Source of the DNA: Monomorium pharaonis
Taxonomy: Eukaryota; Arthropoda; Insecta; Hymenoptera; Formicidae
DNA length: 64,000 bases
NCBI RefSeq assembly: GCF_013373865.1
Contig: NC_050468.1
Location: 2,259,978-2,323,977, forward strand
Reading direction: 5' to 3'
Part shown: one piece after another, positions 56,661 to 64,000 of the stretch
Numbering within the stretch: the stretch's first letter is position 1
How the letters are laid out: each line of letters opens with the position of its first letter
Translations under genes and position numbers: made by a program
Notes under the pieces: generated by a model
Told to the model about the DNA's origin: nothing
What the model saw: only the letters and a program-made list of their open reading frames with translations
The model's database searches: none

Positions 56661-57653
56661 GTGGAACAGGTGGGGGAAGAGGGGGAAAAGGGGGGAGGGT
56701 TGAAAAACAAGGGAGATGTGGCGAAAAAGAAGGGGAGGCCGACAAATTTAGAAAGGCTGACTAGGGAAAGAACAAGGAGCATGAATAGCATAGAAGAAAT
56801 GTTGATAAGGGGAAAAAGGAAGGAACGAGAGCAGGATGAGGAGGGGATGGAATTAATGGAGGAGGAGGAGATACTTAAAAGAAGCAGGATAGGAAAGGGG
56901 TCTCCGGAGACGAATGAGTGTAGAGGGGGCAATTTGGGTAAAATATTAGAGGAATTAGGAAAGTTAGGAAAGAAAATGGACGAAGGAAAGGAGGAGTTGA
57001 AGAAACAGATAGTAGATCTAAAAAATAGGTGGGAGGAGGAAAGAAGAGAAATGAGGGATAGGATAGAGTCGTTGGAAAAAAGAATAGAAGACTTAGAAGA
57101 GAAATTGGAGAAGGAGGGGGATAAAAGGAGGGAAACTTTAAAAGAAGAGGGGAGAAAGGAAGGAAAGGAGGGGGAAGGGGGGATAACAAGAAGAATGAGA
57201 GAGGTCGAAGTAAGGTTAGACAAAAGGGAGAGGGAATCAAGGAGAAATAATATAATAGTCAAAGGAATTAAGATAGGAGAGGGAAAGGTGGAGGAGACAA
57301 TAAAAGAATTATGGGGGGGAACAGGTATAGAAGAAAGCCTAAGGGAGGTAAGGAGAGTAGGGGGGGTAGATAGAGAGGGGAGAGGGATGATGTTAGTAAA
57401 GTTAGGTAGCTGGGAGAGCAAGAAGAGGGTGATGGAGGCAAAGAAGAGATTAAAAGGTAGAAGGGAGAGGATAGATGACGATTTAACGAGAGAGGAGAGG
57501 AGAGCGAGATGGAAAATAGAAAGAGAAGCAGATAGAGAGAGGGAAAAAGGGAAGAGAGTTAATGTAGGATATATGAGGATGTGGGTAGATGGGAAAGTGA
57601 AGATATGGGATGAGATAGGAGAAATGTGGTTTGGAGATAAGGAAAACGAGTAA
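56661..57653 (+). CDS. LINE ORF1 protein (coiled coil, nucleic-acid binding)
   Basis: 330 codons counted from a GTG at 56661. The first ATG is at 56781 (MNSIEEMLIRGK), which I prefer as start unless initiation is non-canonical. No ATG occurs upstream in the 5' UTR. A long heptad-like coiled coil (EELGKLGKKMDEGKEELKKQ through LEEKLEKEGDKRRETLKEEG) is followed by an RRM-like part with RRNNIIVKGI and GMMLVKLGSWESKKRV, then a basic C-terminal domain with ERIDDDLTREERRARWKI. This is the layout of L1-type ORF1 proteins, which coat the element RNA. Composition is dominated by Glu, Lys, Arg and Gly. It ends 11 bases before ORF2. Confidence 0.88.
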   Translation: MEQVGEEGEKGGGLKNKGDVAKKKGRPTNLERLTRERTRSMNSIEEMLIRGKRKEREQDEEGMELMEEEEILKRSRIGKGSPETNECRGGNLGKILEELGKLGKKMDEGKEELKKQIVDLKNRWEEERREMRDRIESLEKRIEDLEEKLEKEGDKRRETLKEEGRKEGKEGEGGITRRMREVEVRLDKRERESRRNNIIVKGIKIGEGKVEETIKELWGGTGIEESLREVRRVGGVDREGRGMMLVKLGSWESKKRVMEAKKRLKGRRERIDDDLTREERRARWKIEREADREREKGKRVNVGYMRMWVDGKVKIWDEIGEMWFGDKENE

Positions 57654-57664
57654 GGAGAGGCAGT

Positions 57665-60600
57665 ATGAGGGGAGGAAAGGGGGAAGGAAAGGAGGAGGAG
57701 GGGAGAAAAGGAGGGGGGAAGGAGCAGGGAAGGGGGGAATATAAAGTAGGATTTTGGAACGTAGCAGGGTTAGGGAATAAGGACAAAGACTTTTGGGAAG
57801 GTTTGAAGGATTGGGATGTAATTGTAATGAGTGAGACGTGGGTGGATAAGGGAGGATGGGTAAAAGTGAAGGAAAGGTTACCGAAGGGTTACGTGTGGGA
57901 TGCACAGTGGGCGGGTAGAGAAAAATTAAGGGGGAGGGCAAAGGGGGGGATGGTAGTGGGAATAAGAAAGGGGATAAAGATAGATAGAAGTGGGCAGGGG
58001 GGGGAGATAGAGGGGGTGTTGGTAAGAAAAATATGTTTGGGAGATGAATGGTGGAGGGTGATAGGAGTTTATGTAAATAAAGACCTAGAAGCTAAAATGG
58101 AGTCGTTGAAAGGGTGGATGGAGGGGAGAGAGGAGGGAGTGAGGATGATTATAGGAGGAGATTTCAATGTAAGAACGGGCAGTGAGGGGGGAAGATGTAT
58201 GGAAGGTGAGGGGAAGAGAGAATCGAGAGATGCTACGGTGAATAGTGAAGGGAGGAAGTTCTGTAGGTTTATAGGAGAGATGGGTTACGCGATTATAAAT
58301 GGGGATGTGAAGGGGGATGAGAGAGGGAAATGGACGCATGTGGGATGGAAGGGAGGATCGGTAATTGATTGCGTGATCGGGGACGAGGAAATGAGAGAAA
58401 GGTTGATTAAAATGGAGGTGGAGGATAAAATAGATTCGGATCATCAGCCAGTGTCGGTGTGGTTAAAAGGAAAGAGGGAGAAGGGGAGGAATAGAAAAGA
58501 ACAAGATAGAGGGAGAAAGAAAGTAGTATGGTCGGAGGAAGGGAGGAAAAGGTTTGCGGAGAAGTATGGGGTTATAAATTCGGGGGACATAGGGGTGGAG
58601 GAAGAATGGGGAAGGATGAAAATAAAGATAGAAGAGGCTATGGAGAGCATGGTAAAGAAAAGGACTGGGGGGGGAGGAAGGGATGGTGGGATGAGGAGTG
58701 TAGAGAGGGAAAGAGGAGAGTGAGAAGGGAACTAAGGAGGTGGAAAAGAAAGGGAGGGGATGGGGAGGAGTTCAGGAGGGAAAAGGGGAAATATAAGAGA
58801 TTATGTGAGGAAAAGAAAGATAAGGAGAGAGACGAGTGGGAGAAGGAGGTAGGGAGGGCGAGGTCGGAGGGGCAGGTATGGAAGATAGTAAATAGGGAGC
58901 GGAAAAAGAGAGGGAGGGTGGATGAGTCAATAGAAATAGAAGAATGGGACGGCTACTTTAGGAAATTGTTGGGAGGGGTGGAAGAGAGGGTAAGGATGGA
59001 ATGGGTAGGAGAGAGGGTGGAGGATGAGGAGGAGGAAATAGGTAGGGAAGAGATAAGAAGAGTAGTAAAAGGTTTGAAGGTTGGGAAGGCATTGGGAGAA
59101 GATGGGATACCGAACGAGGTGTGGAAATATGGAGGGGAGGAGTTGGAGACTAGTTTGTGGAAATTATGTAATAGGGTATGGAAAGGAGAGGGTTGGCCAG
59201 AAGGGTGGAAGGAAGGGATAGTAGTACCTATAGTGAAAAAGGGGGAAGGGGTAAAAGTGGAGGAGTACAGAGGAGTAACGTTAATGCAAACGGCGTATAA
59301 GGTGTACACGGCAGTATTGGCAGAAAGGTTAAGGATAGAGTTAGAAGAGAAGAGTATTTTGCCGCCGAGTCAAGCGGGGTTTAGAAGGGGATGGGGTACA
59401 GTAGATAATGTGTATGTCTTGAACTATTTGATAAACAGGCAATTAGAGAAGAGGGGGGGGAAACTAATTTTATTATTTGTAGACATGAAGGCGGCTTTTG
59501 ACTCGGTAGATAGAGAGGTTTTGGTGACAGCAATGAGAAAGAGAGGAGTAAGAGAGGGGCTAGTCAAGAGATGTGGAGAGGTGCTAAAAGAGACAGGAAG
59601 CAAGGTGAAGGTAGGAAATACGGGAGGGAAAAAGTTTTGGACAGAAAGGGGTTTAAGACAGGGATGTCCGTTGAGTCCGTGCTTGTTTACCTTACTTTTA
59701 GCGGATATAGATGAAAGATTAGAGATAGGAGGATGGGGGGGAATTGAATTGGGGGGAAAGAAAGTATTTTCGCTGGCGTATGCAGATGATGTGGTGTTAA
59801 TAGCGAAGGATGAAGAAGGAATGAAAGGGATGATGGGTAAATTGGAGAGTTATCTGGATGGGAAGAAGTTGGAAGTAAACACGGAGAAAACAAAGATTAT
59901 GAGATGTAAAAGAGGTGGGGGGAGAAAGAAAAAGATAAACTGGAGATGGAAAGGAAAGAAGTTAGAGGAGGTAAATAGGTTTAAATACTTGGGGTACACG
60001 TTGTTGGCAAATGGAAAACAGGATGGACATGTAGAAGAAAGAGTAAAAAAGGGTTCGGCTATTTTAGGACAAATCTGGGGAATAGGGAAAAGGAGGTTTG
60101 GAAGAGATTGGGGTAGAAGGCTATGGTTATTTGATAGGTTGGTGTGGTCAGTGGTGAGTTACGGTGTAGAGATTTGGGGATGGAAGATGAGAATAGGGGT
60201 AGAAAGATTGCAGGAGAGATACTTGAGATGGATGTTAGGAGTAGAGAGAAGTGTACCAGGGTATATGATAAGGGAAGAATTGCAAAGGGATAGATTGGAG
60301 GGAAGAGCGGGAATGAGAGCATGGGGATATGAAAAAAAGTTAGAAGAGGGAGGAGGGGGAGAGCTGGCAAGGAGATGTTGGACGGAGATAAAGAAGAAGG
60401 CGAGGGAGGGCAAGGCAAAATCGGGGTGGGAAGAAGAAAGAAAAAATTTTTATAAAGAGAGGGGTTGGGAGGTGGAGGAGGTGGAGAGGTTAAGGGAGAA
60501 AGGGAGGCTAAGAGGAGAGGAGTTGGTAAAGAGAGAGAGGGAAAAACAAAGAAAGGAAAGATGGGAGGGAATTAGAGAATCAAAGTACAATGGGTGGTAT

Positions 60601-61170
60601 TGGAGAGTAAAAGGGGAGGGGATTCCGGAATATTTAAAAAGGAATTGGGAGGAGAAAAGATGGCAGAGGGTGGCAAGGTATAGGTTAGGGGGAGTAATGA
60701 GGGGGGGGAGATATTGGGAGGAGGAGGAGAGGAGGACATGTAGGTTGTGTGGATGGGGGGAGGAGACGTGGGAGCATGTTTGGGAGGAGTGTATAGATTG
60801 GGGGGTACAAAAAGGTTGGCAGGAGATGGTGGAGAAAATATTGGGGGAGGAGGGGGAGGGAGAGTGGTGGATGGAAAGGTTAGATAGATTAAGGGAGGAT
60901 AGGAAGATAGAAGAGGAGGGAGGGGGAAAGGGAAGGGAAGAAAAGGAGGTAGAGCGCATGTGGATGAATGAATGTAAAGGAAATGGAATGGTAGAGATGT
61001 GCAGCGGAAGCGGAGGTCCAAGTGTGAATGGGAATGGAGGTATGAATGCTCTTTCTCTCTCTCAAGCGAATGCGAATGTGAATGCGAGTAGAGCGGCAGA
61101 TAATAGTTTAAGAGAAGTAAAGACTGATTGTAAGCGGAGCGGAGGTCTGCTTGTACCCCGCAAGGGATAG
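57665..61170 (+). pseudogene. LINE ORF2 (endonuclease-RT) with one frameshift
   Basis: About 1,168 codons. The N-terminal APE endonuclease shows VGFWNVAGL, IVMSETWVDKGG, MIIGGDFNVRTG (about 58146-58180), KWTHVGWKGGSVIDCVIGD and DSDHQPVSVWL (catalytic DxxH region). The reverse transcriptase has VVPIVKKGEGVKVEEYRGVT, LLFVDMKAAFDSVDREVL, RGLRQGCPLSPCLFTLLLAD and the catalytic FSLAYADDVVLIA (about 59770-59808). The C-terminus has CRLCGWGEETWEHVWEEC, a Cys/His knuckle. The two halves are in different frames. The switch lies at a G8 run at 58668-58675, and one extra G would join them at TGWWDEEC-like sequence. No other lesion was seen. ORF2 nicks DNA and copies the RNA there. Confidence 0.92.
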
Positions 61171-61378
61171 CAATAAACGTTATTATTATTACATTACTTA
61201 TATGATATAATTCTCTGAAATTTCTTCTTACAGTTCGTGGTTACTATCATAAATAATAAATTAGACATAATTTTACTATAAAATTTTCTCCGTGTAGATT
61301 TACGAATATATAAATTTATTAAATGTTTGAAAACTTATGAACAATATTTATTTAATTCAAGAAAATTTTAGTATGTAA

Positions 61379-61958
<580 letters not shown>

Positions 61959-62692
61959 TACTAAATTTTCTTGAATTAAATAAATATGGTTTATAAGTTT
62001 TCAAACATTTAATAAATTCATATATTCGTAAATCTACACGGAGAAAATTTTATAGTAAAATTATGTATGATTTATTATTTATGATAGTAACCACGAACTG
62101 TAAGAAGAAATTTCAGAGAATTATATCATATGAGTAGTGTAAATGTTATCGTAATTTGATGAAAAACGTAATAAAAATTTTCATAATTTCTCCTTGTCAC
62201 GCGTTTATTACTTACCAGAGTAATTTTTACCATAAAGTTTTTTCCGTGTATTATAAGTCTATCACAAGGATTAATTTTATTAAAAATATAAATATCCTCG
62301 TTATTTAATTTTTAATTAAAAATATAAAGTTGAAACAAACATTTTATTTGGTTGTTATTTCCATTTTAATCGATAAAATTTTCTAATGTTTAAAGAAGGA
62401 TAAATTTGTTTTTGAGCACATGATAATAGCTTCTTTTAAAATTTATGATAGTTTACGACATTTAAAACTATCACCAAAAAAAATGTTTTATTAAAAATAA
62501 TCATTATTTATTAAAAAAAAATAAATTTAGTAATTGCTTCTTTAAGCATTAGAACTGATATTTTTTTGTACACATGTATGTACACGTACACATTGTGCGT
62601 AGCCATTGCCGCTTGTTGTAACAACTCCCTCCGCGCGCCTAGCAATCTCAAGGTTCAAGCGCTAGGGAGGGGCAGCCGCCGCGGTCGGGCGC

Positions 62693-63158
62693 TGTTACGT
62701 GCCTAGACACGATAAAAATTCTCTTCTTTAAAATATTTCTATCTAATCACCCTGTACAAACTATGTCTTAAAACTATTCCGATGTGTCATACCAGATCCT
62801 TACTTATTGATAACCTTTTCTATCTACGATCTTTTTAAACTTAATATTTGTCTGTTTCCTCGTCCTGTAAACATCCTGCATCCCACCTAAACTATTCTTT
62901 ATGACATAGATATCAATTATCAAATTCTCTCCTTTTTAAGAAATCAACCAATAGCTATTTCCGCCTTACGAGCACTTCCTATGATTGGACGATGCTAACT
63001 TATTCCGACTTTAATATAAGGATCCCTCTCGATGATTAGAGTCAGTCTCTGTACTAAACCACTAGAAGTTAGACGAAAGTCTGTAAAACGTTAGAATAAA
63101 ATACTTTAAAATACCAGTGCGATCTATCTCTCACATTACGTGCATCTCACACGTAACA
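62693..63158 (+). repeat. Gypsy 5' LTR
   Basis: 466 bp with perfect 9-base inverted tips, TGTTACGTG and CACGTAACA. A TATA-like TTTAATATAAGGATC lies near 63010 and AATAAAATACTTT near 63094. It is followed by a primer site and a gag ORF. The 3' LTR lies beyond the window. Confidence 0.85.
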
Positions 63159-63623
63159 ATTGGTGGCAGCGGTTAACTAGTTGTCCTAAAGAAAGGCCTC
63201 CATCAGCATTTTTTTTTATTGCTTATGCAAGCATAAAAGTTCGAGGAAGGCGCAAAGTATGGACACACGAAACACAAAGGATTAAGTCGAGAAAACCTCA
63301 CAAATACTGTGGTAGAAGACGATCCTTAACAATTGGCTATAATCTGCATAATTCGACAATTTGGTCTCACCGATAAAACCTCCTGGCGGACTACGGCCCA
63401 GCATCCGAGGAAAAAGGCAGAGGAGCTAAAACGTCGGAGCAGCACGAAAGCCGAAAAGTGGGAGGAAAAGCACGAGGTATCCAGCATCTTCTTGAGACGA
63501 CGGCGACGAGACTCCGTGGACAGCTAGCACGTAAAAAGGCTCATCAAATCATCGGACAACATCCTGGACCAACATCAAAACACCATGCGAACAATGTTTA
63601 TTGTACTACTACTGTAAGTCTTT
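63159..63623 (+). other. Gypsy primer site and leader
   Basis: TGGTGGCAGCGG at 63161-63172, two bases after the LTR, is the presumed primer-binding site. The following 450 bp contain short ORFs without a motif and lead to the gag ATG. Confidence 0.6.
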
Positions 63624-64000
63624 ATGAATTACCGAAGTCCTAGCGTACACTATAATTCAGATAGTTCGAGCAAAAGTAGTTTAATAGACAATTTCGAATC
63701 CGATCACACATCTTTAACATTAACCATGAATAACGAAGCGTCGGCACCGATAAATCTTCACGGCGAAAGTCACTTAGATAGGGACCAACAAAGTCGAAGA
63801 TCCTCGATTTCGACAGGTAATAGTTATTTTTCTGTTCGCCATAGTTTAAATCTCTTGCCAATCTTTAATGGTAAAAATATTCCGGTTCACCAATTTACAT
63901 CCGATTGTAGAGGAGTTCTAGAATTAGTAGAGCCAGAAGAAAGATTATTTTTTTTTAGGGCGATCCTTCAAACAAAATTAACGGGCGATGCCGCGTTAAT
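63624..64000 (+). CDS. Gypsy Gag, 5' part (runs off window)
   Basis: An ATG at 63624 opens a frame that is still open at the window end (125 codons seen). A Ser/Asn-rich N-terminus is followed by SLNLLPIFNGKNIPVHQFTS and CRGVLELVEPEERLFFFRAI, then LTGDAA, which resembles the start of the capsid region in insect gypsy Gag proteins. It lies about 465 bases after the LTR. No stop or frameshift so far, so this element may be intact. Confidence 0.75.
   Translation, partial: MNYRSPSVHYNSDSSSKSSLIDNFESDHTSLTLTMNNEASAPINLHGESHLDRDQQSRRSSISTGNSYFSVRHSLNLLPIFNGKNIPVHQFTSDCRGVLELVEPEERLFFFRAILQTKLTGDAAL

Larger units (their letters stand above)
56237..61190 (+). mobile_element. APE-type LINE, almost full length
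   Basis: About 4.95 kb bounded by the 13-bp duplication ACATTACTTATAT (56224-56236 and 61191-61203). The right arm of the palindrome shows the empty site. 5' UTR 56237-56660, ORF1, ORF2, then a short 3' end with CAATAAACG and a TTATTATTATT tail. The coding strand is extremely rich in purines. The clade is not certain (I, Jockey or R1-related). Confidence 0.92.

Noticed and set aside
56408..60959. Pro/Ser/Leu-rich minus-strand ORFs opposite the LINE
   Set aside because: Antisense shadows of a purine-rich coding strand. No domains.

Overview
This looks like a repeat-dominated piece of an insect nuclear genome, most probably hymenopteran and perhaps an ant. The host assignment is inference. It rests on AT-rich intergenic DNA, GT-AG introns, and the mix of BEL/Pao, Ty3/gypsy, Penelope-like, P, hAT and APE-type LINE elements. 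There are no operons and no convincing tRNA genes. Almost every protein signature belongs to a transposable element, usually broken. The only long intact ORF that looks host-like is a THAP-domain gene at 46583-47515 with its own 5' exon and a housekeeping-style promoter.

Layout: 1-2000 AT-rich DNA and a MITE built of inverted ~15-bp arrays (family A). 2035-5594 gypsy integrase remnant, LTR and unresolved GC-rich LTR-like DNA. 5930-8210 hAT transposase pseudogene split by MITE B. 8506-12115 a long dispersed element (E1) holding a TTA-flanked MITE with unidentified cargo. 12247-13070 a possible minus-strand gene with a Gly-Arg tail. 14276-18692 a long palindrome with a second family A MITE in its loop, itself split by a TTAA-type MITE. 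19320-22735 P-element transposase pseudogene split by a second TTA-flanked MITE. 23740-25690 second copy of E (inverted), split by a solo LTR. 25965-42320 one Penelope-like element opened by a BEL/Pao element (27236-34616), a composite insertion (about 34940-40405, with MITE C) and MITE D. 42555-45950 an E fragment, a P transposase remnant and a CsRn1-like gypsy LTR with partial gag. 46020-47515 THAP gene. 48410-49095 polypyrimidine tract and microsatellites. 49254-51091 Mutator-like-domain gene split by a MITE carrying a 5S-rRNA-like core. 51665-53203 a second MITE with the same core. 54886-62692 a long palindrome split by an almost intact LINE. 62693-64000 the start of another gypsy element, running off the window.

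How the parts relate: several insertions can be dated relative to each other because removing the insert and one target duplication restores a reading frame (BEL in Penelope, MITE B in hAT, the TTA MITE in P, the CCCAGATA MITE in the Mutator-like gene), or because a second copy gives the empty site (MITE D, the solo LTR, the LINE). The most unusual theme is two independent groups of non-autonomous elements in which a conserved core sits between inverted arrays of short repeats whose sequence changes from family to family. In one group the core is a G-rich hairpin plus a (TG)n run, with 8-bp duplications. In the other the core is 5S-rRNA-like, with CCCAGATA termini. This pattern fits cores being re-used with new transposase-binding arrays, but that is inference. 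Everything was read by eye, so boundaries may be off by a few bases.
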